From Halalkalibacterium ligniniphilum (lineage in GTDB: Bacteria; Bacillota; Bacilli; Bacillales; Bacillaceae_D), in contig NZ_ANNK01000169.1 in NCBI RefSeq assembly GCF_000334155.1, positions 1 through 64,000 on the forward strand: a stretch of 64,000 nt of DNA, written 5' to 3'. The notes under the pieces were generated by a model. It searched no databases. It worked only from the letters and a program-made list of their open reading frames with translations, and was not told the DNA's origin. This document shows positions 28,083-40,984 of this stretch, in pieces; the stretch's first letter is position 1, and every line of letters starts with the position of its first letter. The translations under genes and the position numbers were made by a program.

Positions 28083-28445
28083 TTAAAATTGCAACCCAGC
28101 TTCACGGGCTGCATCTGCAAGAGTTGCCACACGTCCGTGATACACGTATCCACCACGGTCAAATACGACAACTTTGTATCCTTTATCAAGTGCACGCTTT
28201 GCAACAAGTTCTCCAACTTGCTTTGCAGCTTCAACGTTGCCACCATTCTCTAACTTAAGCTCTTTATCAAGGCTTGAAGCAGACGCTACAGTTACGCCGT
28301 TCACATCATCGATGAGTTGTGCGTAAATGTGCTTAGAAGAACGGAAAACGTTGAGGCGTGGACGTTCAGGTGTACCTGTTACAGTACGACGAACATGCGC
28401 GTGTCTCTTTTTACGAGCCACATTTTTATTAGCCTTCGTAATCAT
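28083..28445 (-). CDS. rplR: 50S ribosomal protein L18
   Basis: 120 aa. Binds 5S rRNA together with L5 and L25-type proteins in the central protuberance. '[26 protein letters not shown]' (basic N-terminus) and '[26 protein letters not shown]' are canonical. 31 bases after rplF. Confidence 0.97.
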   Translation of the reverse strand: MITKANKNVARKKRHAHVRRTVTGTPERPRLNVFRSSKHIYAQLIDDVNGVTVASASSLDKELKLENGGNVEAAKQVGELVAKRALDKGYKVVVFDRGGYVYHGRVATLADAAREAGLQF

Positions 28446-28476
28446 TGAACGTCATTCCTTTCCGTTAACTTATCTT

Positions 28477-29013
28477 TTATTTACCAGTCTTACCTTCTTT
28501 ACGACGTACGTATTCGCCCTCATAGCGAATTCCTTTGCCTTTGTATGGTTCAGGAAGACGTACTGAACGGATGTTTGAAGCAACTGCTCCTACGCGTTCT
28601 TTGTCAATTCCTTTTACAACAACTTTTGTGTTAGAAGGAACATCGATTTCAATTCCTGCTTCAGGAACAATTTCTACTGGGTGAGAGTACCCAACGTTAA
28701 GAACAAGCTTTTGACCAGATTTCGATGCACGATACCCAACACCGATAAGCTCTAAAGCTTTTTCATAGCCTTTTGAAACACCTTCAACCATGTTGTTAAT
28801 TAAGCTACGAGTTGTACCATGTAGTGCACGGTGTTCCTTCACATCAGAAGGACGCTCAACTGTTACTTGGTTCTCTTCAATCGTAATTTTCATATCAGGG
28901 TGAAGTTCACGCTTTAATTCACCTTTAGGACCCTTAACTGTTAGCAAGTTCTCGTTAAGAGTAATCGTTACTCCACTTGGAATTACCACCGGTTTATTAC
29001 CGACACGAGACAT
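28477..29013 (-). CDS. rplF: 50S ribosomal protein L6
   Basis: 178 aa, two related domains. L6 lies near the sarcin-ricin loop where elongation factors bind. '[13 protein letters not shown]' and the C-terminal '[14 protein letters not shown]'-like motif ('[19 protein letters not shown]') are canonical. GGAGG site; 33 bases after rpsH. Confidence 0.97.
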   Translation of the reverse strand: MSRVGNKPVVIPSGVTITLNENLLTVKGPKGELKRELHPDMKITIEENQVTVERPSDVKEHRALHGTTRSLINNMVEGVSKGYEKALELIGVGYRASKSGQKLVLNVGYSHPVEIVPEAGIEIDVPSNTKVVVKGIDKERVGAVASNIRSVRLPEPYKGKGIRYEGEYVRRKEGKTGK

Positions 29014-29046
29014 TCTACGACACCTCCATTCATTTCAAGGATTGTA

Positions 29047-29445
29047 TTACCAAACGTACGCTAATACTTCTCCGCCAACTTGCTGCTGACGTGCTTCCTT
29101 GTCTGTCATTACACCTTTAGATGTTGAAACAATCGCGATACCAAGACCGCCAAGTACACGAGGTAGTTCGCCTGCTTTCGCATATACGCGAAGCCCTGGC
29201 TTACTGATACGCTTAAGACCAGTAATAACACGCTCGTTTGTTGTACCATATTTTAAGAAGATGCGGATTACACCTTGCTTGTTATCTTCAATGAATTCAT
29301 AGTCACGAATGAAACCTTCACGCTTAAGGATTTCAGCGATCTCCTTTTTTACCTTTGAAGCAGGTAGTTCAAGCTTCTCATGACGCACTGTATTCGCATT
29401 ACGAATGCGAGTCAGCATATCTGCAATAGGATCTGTCATCACCAT
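29047..29445 (-). CDS. rpsH: 30S ribosomal protein S8
   Basis: 132 aa. S8 binds the central domain of 16S rRNA (helix 21) early in assembly. '[16 protein letters not shown]' and '[26 protein letters not shown]' are canonical. The first codon is ATG at 29445 with GGAGG upstream; the ATG two codons on ('MTDPIAD') is equally possible. 28 bases after rpsN. Confidence 0.97.
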   Translation of the reverse strand: MVMTDPIADMLTRIRNANTVRHEKLELPASKVKKEIAEILKREGFIRDYEFIEDNKQGVIRIFLKYGTTNERVITGLKRISKPGLRVYAKAGELPRVLGGLGIAIVSTSKGVMTDKEARQQQVGGEVLAYVW

Positions 29446-29473
29446 GTGTTTAACCTCCTTCCCGTTCTGGGGC

Positions 29474-29689
<216 letters not shown>

Positions 29690-30229
29690 TTATTTTTGGA
29701 ATGGCATACCCATTTGAGTCAATAATTCACGTGCTTCTTCGTCGGTTTTTGCTGTTGTAACGATAACAACGTCCATACCACGAACTTTATCGACTTTATC
29801 ATAATCAATCTCAGGGAAAATTAATTGCTCTTTCACACCAAGCGTATAGTTACCACGACCGTCAAATGCTTTTTTAGAAATTCCACGGAAGTCACGTACA
29901 CGTGGTAATGAAACAGAAACTAACTTATCAAGAAATTCATACATACGCTCACCACGAAGAGTAACCTTCGCACCGATTGGCATGCCTTCACGAAGTTTGA
30001 AACCAGCAATTGATTTCTTCGCTTTTGTGACAACTGGCTTTTGACCAGTGATTTCAGTTAGTTCTTCAACTGCTTTATCTAGCACCTTTGCGTTTGATAC
30101 AGCGTCACCTACACCCATGTTCACAACGATCTTTTCAAGTTTAGGCACCGCCATAATAGATGAATAGTTAAACTTCTCCATGAGAGAAGGTACGATTTCA
30201 TTTTGATACTTCTCTTTAAGACGATTCAT
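29690..30229 (-). CDS. rplE: 50S ribosomal protein L5
   Basis: 179 aa. Carries 5S rRNA into the central protuberance and touches P-site tRNA. '[24 protein letters not shown]', '[25 protein letters not shown]' and '[18 protein letters not shown]' are canonical. GGAGG site; 26 bases after rplX. Confidence 0.97.
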   Translation of the reverse strand: MNRLKEKYQNEIVPSLMEKFNYSSIMAVPKLEKIVVNMGVGDAVSNAKVLDKAVEELTEITGQKPVVTKAKKSIAGFKLREGMPIGAKVTLRGERMYEFLDKLVSVSLPRVRDFRGISKKAFDGRGNYTLGVKEQLIFPEIDYDKVDKVRGMDVVIVTTAKTDEEARELLTQMGMPFQK

Positions 30230-30255
30230 GCGTTTGACCTCCTTTCACCCTCTGA

Positions 30256-30576
30256 CTACTTATCTAAAGCTTCGCCAGACTTCTTTGCAATACGTACTTT
30301 TTTGCCGTTCTCTACTTTATAACCTACACGAGTAGGTTCACCGCTCTTAGGATCAATAGGCATAACGTTTGAAGCATGAATTGCCGCTTCTTGATTCAAG
30401 ATTCCACCTTGTGGATTATCTTGAGATGGCTTCGCGTGCTTCTTGACAATGTTAACACCTTCTACAAGCACGCGATTCTTTTTCGGATACGCTTCTAAAA
30501 CCACGCCTTGTTTCCCTTTGTCTTTACCAGAGATGACCTTCACTGTGTCACCTTTTTTGACATGCATCTTCGCCAT
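30256..30576 (-). CDS. rplX: 50S ribosomal protein L24
   Basis: 106 aa. Assembly initiator that binds domain I of 23S rRNA; later near the tunnel exit. KOW motif '[26 protein letters not shown]' near the N-terminus. I chose the ATG at 30576 because AAGGAGGTG lies 6 bases before it and the length then fits; the ORF opens 11 codons earlier, overlapping rplN's end. Confidence 0.96.
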   Translation of the reverse strand: MAKMHVKKGDTVKVISGKDKGKQGVVLEAYPKKNRVLVEGVNIVKKHAKPSQDNPQGGILNQEAAIHASNVMPIDPKSGEPTRVGYKVENGKKVRIAKKSGEALDK

Positions 30577-30615
30577 GTTCGCACCTCCTTGACAGGGCCT
30601 TTCAATCATTATCTA

Positions 30616-30984
30616 TTAAAGAACTTCTGGAGCAAGAGACACGATCTTCATGAATTGGTTGTCACGAAGTTCACGTGCAACTGGTCCGAAAATACGAGTA
30701 CCGCGTGGGCTCTTATCGTCACGAACAATAACAGCAGCATTTTCGTCAAACTTGATGTATGAACCATCGTTACGGCGAACACCGCTCTTTGAACGTACGA
30801 TAACCGCTTTAACAACGTCACCTTTCTTGACAACGCCACCTGGTGTTGCTTGTTTCACCGAACAAACAATAATATCACCAATGTTAGCTGTCTTGCGACC
30901 AGAACCACCTAGAACTTTAATACAAAGAACTTCACGTGCACCAGAGTTGTCAGCAACCTTTAAACGGGTTTCTTGTTGAATCAT
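30616..30984 (-). CDS. rplN: 50S ribosomal protein L14
   Basis: 122 aa, the invariant length. L14 lies at the subunit interface near L19 and forms bridges B5 and B8; it is also the docking site of the silencing factor RsfS. '[22 protein letters not shown]' and '[14 protein letters not shown]' are canonical. GGAGG site, 37 bases after rpsQ. Confidence 0.98.
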   Translation of the reverse strand: MIQQETRLKVADNSGAREVLCIKVLGGSGRKTANIGDIIVCSVKQATPGGVVKKGDVVKAVIVRSKSGVRRNDGSYIKFDENAAVIVRDDKSPRGTRIFGPVARELRDNQFMKIVSLAPEVL

Positions 30985-31021
30985 TCGAACTTACCTCCCT
31001 TCGGATCGAGACTACATCTAT

Positions 31022-31282
31022 TTAGATAATAACCGCTTCTTCTACGATTTCAATTAAGCGGAAACGTTTATCTTTTGAAAGCGGACGAGTTTCCATAATT
31101 TTAACGATATCGCCAATCTTAGCGCTATTGTTTTCATCATGTGCTTTAAACTTCTTAGAGTATTTCACACGCTTTCCATAAAGGCGGTCTTTCTTATATG
31201 TTTCGACAAGAACAGTAATTGTCTTATCCATTTTGTCAGAAACAACGCGCCCCGTATATACTTTACGTTGGTTGCGTTCCAT
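31022..31282 (-). CDS. rpsQ: 30S ribosomal protein S17
   Basis: 86 aa OB-fold protein that binds 16S helix 11 as a primary assembly protein. '[22 protein letters not shown]' and '[20 protein letters not shown]' are canonical. AGGAGG site; 16 bases after rpmC. Confidence 0.97.
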   Translation of the reverse strand: MERNQRKVYTGRVVSDKMDKTITVLVETYKKDRLYGKRVKYSKKFKAHDENNSAKIGDIVKIMETRPLSKDKRFRLIEIVEEAVII

Positions 31283-31298
31283 TCAGCAAACCTCCTTT

Positions 31299-32588
<1,290 letters not shown>

Positions 32589-32591
32589 GCT

Positions 32592-32933
32592 TTATCCCTC
32601 CTTCTTTTCTGTTACAACAATCGTAATATGACTTGTGCGTTTGTTAATGCGGCTTGCACGTCCCATTGCACGTGGACGGAAACGTTTAAGCGTTACACCT
32701 TCATTTACATATGCTTCACTGATTACGAGGTTGTTTGGTTCCATTTCGTAATTGTGCTCCGCATTCGCAATCGCAGAGTTAAGCAATTTTTCCACAACAG
32801 GTGACGCAGCCTTTGGTGTATGACGAAGAATTGCAATTGCCTCACCAACTTGCTTGCCACGAATAAGGTCAACAACGAGGCGTACCTTACGAGGAGCAAT
32901 ACGCACTTGTTTTGCTACAGCTTTAGCTTGCAT
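32592..32933 (-). CDS. rplV: 50S ribosomal protein L22
   Basis: 113 aa. Its beta-hairpin ('[26 protein letters not shown]') reaches into the exit tunnel; changes there cause macrolide resistance. The hairpin tip is wild type here. 25 bases after rpsS. Confidence 0.97.
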   Translation of the reverse strand: MQAKAVAKQVRIAPRKVRLVVDLIRGKQVGEAIAILRHTPKAASPVVEKLLNSAIANAEHNYEMEPNNLVISEAYVNEGVTLKRFRPRAMGRASRINKRTSHITIVVTEKKEG

Positions 32934-32958
32934 GGACAGGACCTCCTCTCTTACTCAC

Positions 32959-33237
32959 TTAACGTCTTGTTTTCTTGTCATCAGCAGCATGGCCTTTATA
33001 CGTACGAGTAGGTGCGAATTCACCAAGCTTATGACCAACCATATCTTCAGAAATATAAACCGGTACATGCTTGCGTCCATCATAGACAGCGATCGTGTGA
33101 CCGATGAATTCAGGGAAAATCGTTGAACGGCGAGACCAAGTCTTAATCACTTTCTTATCATCTGCTTCGTTCATTGCTTCGACTTTCTTCATTAAATGAT
33201 CATCGACAAAAGGTCCCTTTTTTAAGCTACGACCCAT
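32959..33237 (-). CDS. rpsS: 30S ribosomal protein S19
   Basis: 92 aa. 30S head protein that forms a dimer with S13 and contacts bridge B1a. '[20 protein letters not shown]', '[29 protein letters not shown]' and '[16 protein letters not shown]' are canonical. GGAGGTAC site before the ATG; 60 bases after rplB. Confidence 0.98.
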   Translation of the reverse strand: MGRSLKKGPFVDDHLMKKVEAMNEADDKKVIKTWSRRSTIFPEFIGHTIAVYDGRKHVPVYISEDMVGHKLGEFAPTRTYKGHAADDKKTRR

Positions 33238-33297
33238 TTGAGTACCTCCCTTCGTGATTGGCCCACGGTTCTAGAATAGAACCGCAGCGCAACCCCG

Positions 33298-34128
33298 TTA
33301 TTTTTTACGACGACGTACAATGTACTTGTCGGATGCTTTGTTCTTCTTACGAGTCTTGTATCCAAGAGTTGGTTTACCCCATGGAGACATTGGAGACTTA
33401 CGTCCGATTGGAGCTTTACCTTCACCACCACCGTGTGGGTGATCGTTCGGGTTCATAACAGATCCACGTACAGTTGGGCGCTTGCCTAACCAACGAGAAC
33501 GACCTGCTTTACCAATGTTCACAAGCTCATGCTCTAGGTTACCTACTTGACCAATTGTTGCACGGCAAGTAGCTAGAATGTAACGAGTTTCACCAGAGTT
33601 AAGACGTACGAGTACGTAGTCCCCCTCTTTACCAAGAAGTTGAGCTTCCGTTCCAGCAGAACGTACAAGCTGTCCACCCTTTCCTGGCTTCAACTCAATG
33701 TTGTGGATAACCGTACCCACTGGGATATTTTTAAGTGGTAATGCGTTACCTACCTTGATATCCGCCTCAGCGCCTGATTCGATAACCATATCTACTTTAA
33801 GGCCTTTAGGCGCAAGAATATAGCGCTTCTCACCATCAGCGTAGTTGATAAGAGCAATATTTGCAGAACGGTTAGGATCATATTCGATCGTAGCAACGCG
33901 GCCTGGAATTCCATCTTTGTTGCGTTTGAAGTCAATAATACGGTATTGACGCTTGTGGCCACCACCTTGGTGACGAACTGTCAATTTACCTTGGTTGTTG
34001 CGTCCGCCTTTCTTGTGTAAAGGAGCGAGCAACGACTTTTCCGGCTTATCAGTCGTGATTTCTCTGTTGTCTAATGTTGACATTCCACGACGACCGGCAC
34101 TGGTCGGTTTGTACTTCTTAATCGCCAT
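33298..34128 (-). CDS. rplB: 50S ribosomal protein L2
   Basis: 276 aa. The largest primary rRNA-binding protein of the 50S, essential for subunit joining and near the peptidyl transferase centre. '[28 protein letters not shown]'-type segment and the C-terminal '[22 protein letters not shown]' containing the functionally vital His are present. GGAGGG site; 26 bases after rplW. Confidence 0.98.
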   Translation of the reverse strand: MAIKKYKPTSAGRRGMSTLDNREITTDKPEKSLLAPLHKKGGRNNQGKLTVRHQGGGHKRQYRIIDFKRNKDGIPGRVATIEYDPNRSANIALINYADGEKRYILAPKGLKVDMVIESGAEADIKVGNALPLKNIPVGTVIHNIELKPGKGGQLVRSAGTEAQLLGKEGDYVLVRLNSGETRYILATCRATIGQVGNLEHELVNIGKAGRSRWLGKRPTVRGSVMNPNDHPHGGGEGKAPIGRKSPMSPWGKPTLGYKTRKKNKASDKYIVRRRKK

Positions 34129-34154
34129 GTTTTTTCCCTCCTTCTCTTTTAAAC

Positions 34155-34445
34155 TTAGATACCTTCAAAGAAATCGAGTTCTTTGCTCTCAGGTGTTAGT
34201 GTAACAATGGCTTTTTTACGACGAGCAGTATGGCCCGTGTAACGACCGAAACGCTTGAACTTCCCTTTGTAATTCATTGTGTTAACTTTTTCTACTTTAA
34301 CATCAAAGATTTCTTCAACCGCATCTTTGATTTGAGTCTTATTAGCACGAACGTCTACTTCGAAAGTATATTTCTTCTCAGACATAAGGTCTGTAGAACG
34401 TTCTGTAATGACGGGGCGCTTAATGACATCACGAGCGTTTGACAT
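34155..34445 (-). CDS. rplW: 50S ribosomal protein L23
   Basis: 96 aa. Docking platform for trigger factor and SRP at the tunnel exit. '[16 protein letters not shown]', '[34 protein letters not shown]' stretches and '[19 protein letters not shown]' are canonical. Its ATG shares one base with the rplD stop. Confidence 0.97.
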   Translation of the reverse strand: MSNARDVIKRPVITERSTDLMSEKKYTFEVDVRANKTQIKDAVEEIFDVKVEKVNTMNYKGKFKRFGRYTGHTARRKKAIVTLTPESKELDFFEGI

Positions 34446-35068
34446 TATGCAAGCACCTCCTCTATCTTCTCGACTGCTTCTTTCGTAATGATAAGCTTAT
34501 CATGCTTAAGTACATCAAGTACGTTGACACCATCAGCTGTTAGAAATGTAACACCAGGGATGTTACGTGCAGACAATGCAACATTGTCATTATAATCAGC
34601 AGTGACAACCAACGCTTTGCTGTCTACAGATAAGTTAGAAAGAATGTTAGCCATTTCTTTTGTTTTTGGTACTTCTAGTGCAAGGTTTTCTACCACTACG
34701 ATTTCTTCTGCTTTCACTTTGCTAGAAAGGGCAGATTTAATTGCTAAGCGACGAACCTTTTTCGGAAGCTTGTAGCTATAGCTACGAGGCGTTGGGCCAA
34801 ATACTACTCCACCACCAACCCATTGAGGTGAGCGAATGGAACCTTGGCGCGCACGTCCTGTACCTTTTTGGCGCCATGGCTTACGACCGCCACCACGCAC
34901 TTCTGAACGTCCTTTTGTTTTATGAGTACCTTGACGAAGTGAAGCTTGTTGCATCACAACAGCGTCATGTAAAACACTCTCGTTTGGCTCTAAACCAAAC
35001 ACTGTGTCAGATAACTCGATGTCCCCAACTTGAGAACCTGCTTGGTTGAATAATGCTACTTTCGGCAT
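34445..35068 (-). CDS. rplD: 50S ribosomal protein L4
   Basis: 207 aa. A primary 50S assembly protein; its extended loop ('[23 protein letters not shown]') lines the exit tunnel. In E. coli L4 regulates the S10 operon; in Bacillus this is not the rule. The loop residues linked to macrolide resistance ([12 protein letters not shown]) are wild type. 25 bases after rplC, with AGGAGG. Confidence 0.97.
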   Translation of the reverse strand: MPKVALFNQAGSQVGDIELSDTVFGLEPNESVLHDAVVMQQASLRQGTHKTKGRSEVRGGGRKPWRQKGTGRARQGSIRSPQWVGGGVVFGPTPRSYSYKLPKKVRRLAIKSALSSKVKAEEIVVVENLALEVPKTKEMANILSNLSVDSKALVVTADYNDNVALSARNIPGVTFLTADGVNVLDVLKHDKLIITKEAVEKIEEVLA

Positions 35069-35093
35069 GATGTGTCCTCCTTTCTATGTTTGT

Positions 35094-35723
35094 TTATTTT
35101 ACTTTAACTCCAGTTTGGATCGTTACATAACTTTTTTTCGCACCAGGAACATTTCCTTTTACGAGAAGAAGATTGCGTTCTGTATCAACTTTTACAATTT
35201 CAAGGTTTTGAACAGTTACTTGATCTCCACCCATACGACCTGGAAGTGCTTTCCCTTTGAAAACACGGTTTGGATCAACTGGACCCATTGAACCAGGACG
35301 ACGGTGATAACGAGAACCGTGAGACATAGGTCCGCGAGATTGGTTATGGCGCTTAATTGAACCGGCAAAACCTTTCCCTTTTGACGTACCTGTTACGTCA
35401 ACGACATCTCCCTCAGCAAATGTATCAACCTTCACTTCTTGACCGACTTCATACTCGTCAAGATTTACGCCACGGATTTCCTTGATGAAGCGCTTAGGCG
35501 CCGTGCTTGCTTTTGCAGCATGGCCAGTCGCTGGCTTATTTGCATTTGCTTCTTTCTGGTCAGCAAAACCTAATTGAACGGCTTCGTAGCCATCTGAATC
35601 AACAGTCTTCTTTTGAAGAACAACATTTGGCTCAGCTTCAATAACGGTTACTGGGATAACTTCACCATTTTCAGCAAATACTTGAGTCATACCAATTTTT
35701 CTTCCTAAGATTCCTTTGGACAT
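35094..35723 (-). CDS. rplC: 50S ribosomal protein L3
   Basis: 209 aa. Primary 50S assembly protein whose extension reaches the peptidyl transferase centre ('[27 protein letters not shown]', which contains the methylatable Gln equivalent). Full length. AGGAGG site before the ATG; 75 bases after rpsJ. Confidence 0.97.
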   Translation of the reverse strand: MSKGILGRKIGMTQVFAENGEVIPVTVIEAEPNVVLQKKTVDSDGYEAVQLGFADQKEANANKPATGHAAKASTAPKRFIKEIRGVNLDEYEVGQEVKVDTFAEGDVVDVTGTSKGKGFAGSIKRHNQSRGPMSHGSRYHRRPGSMGPVDPNRVFKGKALPGRMGGDQVTVQNLEIVKVDTERNLLLVKGNVPGAKKSYVTIQTGVKVK

Positions 35724-35798
35724 CCGTCACACCTCCTGTATAAAACAAATTATTTTTTTGCCATTACTTATCCACAGTGACTGTGGTCTATATTAAAA

Positions 35799-36212
<414 letters not shown>

Positions 36213-36240
36213 TCATCGCTGTCAGTGACCAACATTCAAT

Positions 36241-36269
36241 ATTATACACAAGTAAAAAACCCAAAGCAA
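36241..36269 (-). promoter_or_regulatory. sigma-A promoter of the S10 operon
   Basis: -35 TTGCTT (36264-36269), 17-base spacer, perfect -10 TATAAT (36241-36246). The leader to rpsJ is ~125 bases and contains a hairpin ACACCC...GGGTGT (~36166-36196), possibly a control element. Having its own promoter explains why insertions upstream of it are tolerated. Confidence 0.8.
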
Positions 36270-36630
36270 GTGTAAATCTGCATTGGCCACACTTTTTCTA
36301 TTATAAGGGCTTCTTTAATGGAAAGCAATAGCGGATCGGGCGTTTCCTCCTTTTATTTTGGGCGATAAACAATCGTCCTTTTTCAGCTAAAACCGCTCAA
36401 CAAACACTGCACTATTTATATAGAAGAAAACCAACAAGTAAACGTATGAAATCTTTAAATGTCTCTACTTATGGTAATTCTCAATGCTGTCGTATGTTAG
36501 ATATAGCCATTTGTCATTGACTAAAATCATTGCAGTTTTATTCCATCGCACACAATACATATCGGTCAGTGTTGCGCTCGTTATGATTTCCGTATTTACT
36601 GTCGGCATTCTACCATGGCATGACACAAAT

Positions 36631-36782
36631 CAAAGGGGCTGGGACAAAAGAGTTTTTATTGATAAGAAATCCGAACGTCATGATCGTTGATGCATTGCAT
36701 TCGCTTCGGAAATATACTTCGCTAAGGTTGTGCATTGTTCGCCTTCTCAATCGTACACGTTCGTTTTGTCCCAGCCTCTTTG
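36631..36782. mobile_element. MITE-like inverted-repeat element, ~152 bp
   Basis: Terminal inverted repeats of 19 bases with one mismatch: CAAAGGGGCTGGGACAAAA (36631-36649) against its complement at 36764-36782. No coding capacity. The ends 'GGCTGGGACAAAA' resemble a hairpin repeat family common in bacilli and staphylococci. Internal sequence can fold further. Located in the enlarged tuf-rpsJ gap. Target duplications are not evident. Confidence 0.6.
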
Positions 36783-36872
36783 CTCCACGCTGGAAGCCTT
36801 TGTTACTGACCAAACCCTAAAGGGCTAGTGAACGGTTCACCATGTGTACTACTTCTACTGGCCAGACCTGCC

Positions 36873-37351
36873 TTATTTTTTTCTTCTCTTCTTTTTCACT
36901 TCTTCCCCTGTAAACGGGCCTACATATTCTAATAAACTTACGCGACTATATCATCTTGGATTTGATTTCGAATATATTCTTCTATTACTTTCTTAGTTCT
37001 TCCGACTGTATCCACATAAAATCCAGTACACCAAAATTTCCGATTTCCGTATCGATATTTTTGATTTGCATGTCGGGCAAATATCATTCAACTACTCTTC
37101 CCCTTTAAATACCTGACAAACGCTGACACGCTTATCTTGGGCGGAATACTTACTAACATATGTATGCGGTCTTTACATGCCGTTGCTTCTATAATTTCTA
37201 CTCCCTTTTCTTTCACATAATTTCCTCAAAATTTCTCCTATATCTTTTTTAGCTTTCCGTATATCGCTTGTCTTCTATATTATGGCGCGAATACAATGTG
37301 ATACTTACAATTCCATTTCGTATGCACTAAACTGTTACTGTCTTTAGACAT
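36873..37351 (-). pseudogene. inactivated IS200/IS605-family transposase TnpA
   Basis: Starts 'MSKDSNSLVHTKWNCKYHIVF' and continues colinear with the Y1 transposase TnpA of IS200 to the end ('VEEYIRNQI'-like 'VIEEYIRNQIQDD', '...FTGEEVKKKRRKK'). It is broken: a TAA replaces a Lys codon in 'FAPxYRRQ', a TGA lies after 'YLKGKSS', and the HUH motif reads R-I-H ('KDRIHMLV') so a catalytic His is lost. A frameshift lies near the 3' end. The nucleophile Tyr ('GFYVDTVG') remains. Such elements move as single strands and need hairpins at their ends. Confidence 0.8.
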
Positions 37352-37428
37352 AAAAAAACTCCCCCGTAAGCTATTATATTGGTTGGCGAACCAAATATAT
37401 TTTAGCACCAGGGATGAGTTTTTTTATA
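37352..37428. mobile_element. IS200-like left end with hairpins
   Basis: Just upstream of the transposase start. Outer arms AAAAAAACTC and GAGTTTTTTT (37351-37361 / 37415-37425) enclose a small perfect hairpin TTGGTTCGCCAACC-type (GGTTGGCGAACC at 37381-37392). Subterminal hairpins of this kind mark the ends recognised by TnpA. The right end is less clear; a GTGAAC/GTTCAC palindrome at 36830-36842 is a candidate. Confidence 0.5.
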
Positions 37429-37447
37429 CCTTGCTGTAAACGACCCG

Positions 37448-37480
37448 GAACCCCTAGGCTAGGCCTAGGGGTTTCTTTTT
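37448..37480 (+). terminator. strong palindromic terminator facing tuf
   Basis: Near-perfect stem ACCCCTAGGC / GCCTAGGGGT with loop TAG, followed on the plus strand by TTTCTTTTTT. There is no active plus-strand gene before it. It may be part of the IS200-like element, whose relatives carry terminators that shield them from outside transcription, or a relic. Confidence 0.65.
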
Positions 37481-37484
37481 TACA

Positions 37485-37524
37485 AACAAAAATCCCCTTA
37501 GCTTACAAGCAGCCAAGGGGATTC
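37485..37524 (-). terminator. terminator after tuf
   Basis: Stem AATCCCCTTGGCT / AGCTAAGGGGATT with a T run on the minus strand, 14 bases past the tuf stop. It ends the str operon. Confidence 0.85.
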
Positions 37525-37537
37525 ACATATTAGCTTA

Positions 37538-38728
37538 TTACTTTTGGATAGATGCAACGACACCAGCACCAACAGTACGTCCACCCTCACGGATAGAGAA
37601 CTTCGTACCTTCTTCGATAGCGATAGGTGCGATAAGTTCAACTGTCATCTCGATGTTGTCACCAGGCATTACCATCTCTACACCTTCTGGAAGTTGTACA
37701 ATTCCAGTTACGTCAGTTGTACGGAAATAGAACTGTGGACGGTAGTTAGAGAAGAATGGTGTGTGACGTCCGCCTTCTTCTTTTGATAAAACGTAAACTT
37801 CAGCTTTGAAGTTTGTGTGTGGAGTGATTGTACCCGGCTTAGCAAGTACTTGACCACGTTGAACTTCCTCACGGCTTACACCACGAAGAAGTGCACCGAT
37901 GTTGTCACCAGCTTCAGCATAATCAAGAAGCTTACGGAACATTTCCACACCTGTTACAGTCGTTGATTTTGGCTCTTCAGTTAAACCGATAATGTCGATA
38001 ACATCACCAACGTTAAGTTGACCACGCTCAACACGACCAGTAGCAACTGTTCCACGACCAGTGATAGAGAATACATCCTCAACTGGCATCATGAATGGCT
38101 TTTCAGTATCACGCTCTGGAGTAGGGATATACTCATCAACAGCATTCATAAGTTCGATGATTTTTTCTTCCCACTCAGCATCTCCTTCAAGAGCTTTAAG
38201 AGCAGAACCTTTGATTACTGGTACGTCATCACCAGGGAAGTCGTACTCTGAAAGAAGGTCACGTACTTCCATTTCTACTAATTCAAGTAGTTCTTCGTCG
38301 TCTACCATGTCACACTTGTTAAGGAATACAACAAGGTAAGGTACACCTACTTGACGAGAAAGAAGGATGTGCTCACGAGTTTGTGGCATTGGGCCATCAG
38401 CAGCAGATACAACAAGAATACCACCGTCCATTTGAGCAGCACCAGTGATCATGTTTTTAACATAGTCAGCATGGCCTGGGCAGTCAACGTGTGCATAGTG
38501 ACGGTTTTCAGTTTCATACTCAACGTGTGCAGTTGAGATTGTGATACCACGCTCACGCTCTTCCGGAGCACCATCGATTGCGTCATACGCCATTGCAGTA
38601 CCTTTACCAGAACGCTTAGCTAATACAGTTGTGATAGCAGCTGTTAAAGTTGTTTTACCATGGTCAACGTGTCCAATTGTACCAATGTTGGCATGTGTTT
38701 TGGAACGGTCAAATTTTTCCTTAGCCAT
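37538..38728 (-). CDS. tuf: elongation factor Tu
   Basis: 396 aa GTPase that brings aminoacyl-tRNA to the ribosome. G1 '[10 protein letters not shown]', G3 'DCPGHADYV' and G4 'NKCD' motifs are intact; catalytic His is in 'DCPGHAD'. Domain III ends in '[10 protein letters not shown]'. Fourth gene of the str operon, 126 bases after fusA; AGGGAGG site. Only one copy is visible here; many bacilli have just one. Confidence 0.98.
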   Translation of the reverse strand: MAKEKFDRSKTHANIGTIGHVDHGKTTLTAAITTVLAKRSGKGTAMAYDAIDGAPEERERGITISTAHVEYETENRHYAHVDCPGHADYVKNMITGAAQMDGGILVVSAADGPMPQTREHILLSRQVGVPYLVVFLNKCDMVDDEELLELVEMEVRDLLSEYDFPGDDVPVIKGSALKALEGDAEWEEKIIELMNAVDEYIPTPERDTEKPFMMPVEDVFSITGRGTVATGRVERGQLNVGDVIDIIGLTEEPKSTTVTGVEMFRKLLDYAEAGDNIGALLRGVSREEVQRGQVLAKPGTITPHTNFKAEVYVLSKEEGGRHTPFFSNYRPQFYFRTTDVTGIVQLPEGVEMVMPGDNIEMTVELIAPIAIEEGTKFSIREGGRTVGAGVVASIQK

Positions 38729-38854
38729 GAATCTTTTCCTCCCTTAATAGACAAAATTAAAATTTTATGGGTAAGAAAGGTGAGTACCCATTTTTCAAAT
38801 ACCACCTTTCTTAGCTTACAACAAATCACCTATCGAAACAATCTCTAGCTAAAA

Positions 38855-40933
38855 TTAAGCACCTGTTTGCTTTTTAATAATTTCTTCAGAGATGCTCTTA
38901 GGTACTTCCTCGTAGTGATCAAAGACCATAGAATAGGTTCCACGACCTTGCGTACGAGAACGTAGGGATGTTGCATATCCGAACATTTCAGCAAGAGGAA
39001 CAAACGCTCTAACAACTTGGGCGTTTCCACGAGCTTCCATGCCTTCAACGCGACCACGACGAGACGTGATATCACCCATTACGTCACCCATGTATTCTTC
39101 AGGAACAACGACTTCAACTTTCATCATTGGCTCAAGAAGAACAGGGTTACATTTTGATTTCGCATTTTTCAATGCCATTGAAGCAGCAATCTTAAACGCC
39201 ATTTCACTAGAGTCGACATCATGGTAAGAACCATCATAAAGCTTTGCTTTAATGTCAATTACAGGATACCCTGCTAAAAGGCCGTTATCAAGCGCTTCTT
39301 CTAAACCTGCTTGTACAGATGGGATGTATTCACGAGGAACGACACCACCGACAATCGCATTTTCAAATTCGAAACCAGCACCTTCTTCATTTGGAGAAAA
39401 CTCAATCCAAACGTGACCGAATTGTCCACGACCACCAGATTGACGGACGAACTTACCTTCAACCTGAGCAGTTTGACGGATCGTTTCACGATAAGATACT
39501 TGAGGTGCACCAACATTTGCCTCAACTTTGAATTCACGCTTGAGACGGTCAACGATGATGTCTAGGTGAAGCTCACCCATACCAGCGATGATCGTTTGTC
39601 CTGTTTCTTCATCTGTGTGAGTTTTGAATGTTGGGTCTTCCTCTGCAAGCTTCGCTAAAGCCATGCCCATCTTATCTTGGTCAGCCTTAGATTTTGGCTC
39701 AACAGAAAGAGAGATAACTGGTTCAGGGAATTCCATTGATTCAAGAATAACAAGATTCTTTTCATCACAAAGTGTATCCCCTGTTGTTGTATCCTTTAAA
39801 CCAACTGCAGCAGCGATGTCACCTGAGTAAACTGTTGAAACTTCCTCACGGGAGTTCGCATGCATTTGAAGGATACGTCCGACACGCTCACGCTTGTCTT
39901 TAGTAGAGTTTTTAACATAAGAACCTGATTCAAGCGTACCTGAGTATACACGGAAGAAAGTAAGCTTACCAACATAAGGGTCTGTCATAACCTTAAATGC
40001 TAAAGCAGCAAATGGCTCATTATCACCAGGTTTACGTGTTACTTCTTCTTCAGTATCAGGAACAACTCCCTTGATTGCAGGTACATCAAGTGGTGAAGGC
40101 AGGTAATCAAGAACAGCATCAAGCATAAGCTGAACACCTTTGTTCTTGAATGCAGAACCACAAATAACAGGAAAGAACTCAACGTTACAAGTTCCTTTAC
40201 GGATAGCAGCTTTAAGCTCTTCCTTTGTTAGTTCTTCACCTTCTAAGTATTTCATCATAAGCTCTTCATCTAGTTCAGCAGCAGCTTCAACTAGTTTTTC
40301 ATGAAGTTCTTGAGCCTTTTCCTTGTACTCATCAGGAATTTCTTTTGCTTCCGTACGAGTTCCAAGGTCATCTTCGTAGAAGTAAGCAACCATATCGATC
40401 AAATCGATGATACCTTCAAAGTTATCCTCTGCACCGATTGGTAATTGAATCGGGTGAGCATTTGCTTGAAGACGGTCGTGAAGAGTACCTACAGAGTACA
40501 AGAAGTCAGCACCTGTTTTGTCCATTTTGTTAACGAACACGATACGAGGTACACCATATGTTGTGGCTTGACGCCAAACTGTTTCTGTTTGCGGCTCAAC
40601 CCCAGATTGAGCATCAAGAACCGCAACAGCTCCGTCTAATACGCGTAAAGAGCGTTCTACTTCTACGGTAAAATCTACGTGTCCAGGAGTATCGATGATG
40701 TTTACACGATAGCCTTTCCATTGGGCTGTTGTTGCAGCAGACGTGATTGTGATTCCACGCTCTTGCTCCTGCTCCATCCAGTCCATTTGGGAAGCTCCTT
40801 CGTGAGTTTCACCAATCTTATGAATACGACCTGTGTAGAAAAGAATACGCTCTGTTGTTGTCGTTTTACCGGCATCGATGTGAGCCATGATGCCGATATT
40901 ACGCGTATTTTCTAAGGAGAATTCTCTAGCCAT
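38855..40933 (-). CDS. fusA: elongation factor G
   Basis: 692 aa, five domains. Catalyses translocation and, with RRF, ribosome recycling. G1 '[15 protein letters not shown]', G3 'DTPGHVDFT', G4 'NKMD' are present. The fusidic-acid region looks wild type ('[12 protein letters not shown]'). Domain IV carries the tip loop '[13 protein letters not shown]'-like '[15 protein letters not shown]'. 51 bases after rpsG. Confidence 0.98.
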   Translation of the reverse strand: MAREFSLENTRNIGIMAHIDAGKTTTTERILFYTGRIHKIGETHEGASQMDWMEQEQERGITITSAATTAQWKGYRVNIIDTPGHVDFTVEVERSLRVLDGAVAVLDAQSGVEPQTETVWRQATTYGVPRIVFVNKMDKTGADFLYSVGTLHDRLQANAHPIQLPIGAEDNFEGIIDLIDMVAYFYEDDLGTRTEAKEIPDEYKEKAQELHEKLVEAAAELDEELMMKYLEGEELTKEELKAAIRKGTCNVEFFPVICGSAFKNKGVQLMLDAVLDYLPSPLDVPAIKGVVPDTEEEVTRKPGDNEPFAALAFKVMTDPYVGKLTFFRVYSGTLESGSYVKNSTKDKRERVGRILQMHANSREEVSTVYSGDIAAAVGLKDTTTGDTLCDEKNLVILESMEFPEPVISLSVEPKSKADQDKMGMALAKLAEEDPTFKTHTDEETGQTIIAGMGELHLDIIVDRLKREFKVEANVGAPQVSYRETIRQTAQVEGKFVRQSGGRGQFGHVWIEFSPNEEGAGFEFENAIVGGVVPREYIPSVQAGLEEALDNGLLAGYPVIDIKAKLYDGSYHDVDSSEMAFKIAASMALKNAKSKCNPVLLEPMMKVEVVVPEEYMGDVMGDITSRRGRVEGMEARGNAQVVRAFVPLAEMFGYATSLRSRTQGRGTYSMVFDHYEEVPKSISEEIIKKQTGA

Positions 40934-40984
40934 GGGTTATTTCTCCTTCCTCTTTCAATCAAAGTATTTAATAGAGATAGAATC

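Noticed and set aside
36484-36820. ORFs over the inverted-repeat element
   Set aside because: They read through both arms of the MITE-like repeat; an artefact of the palindrome.
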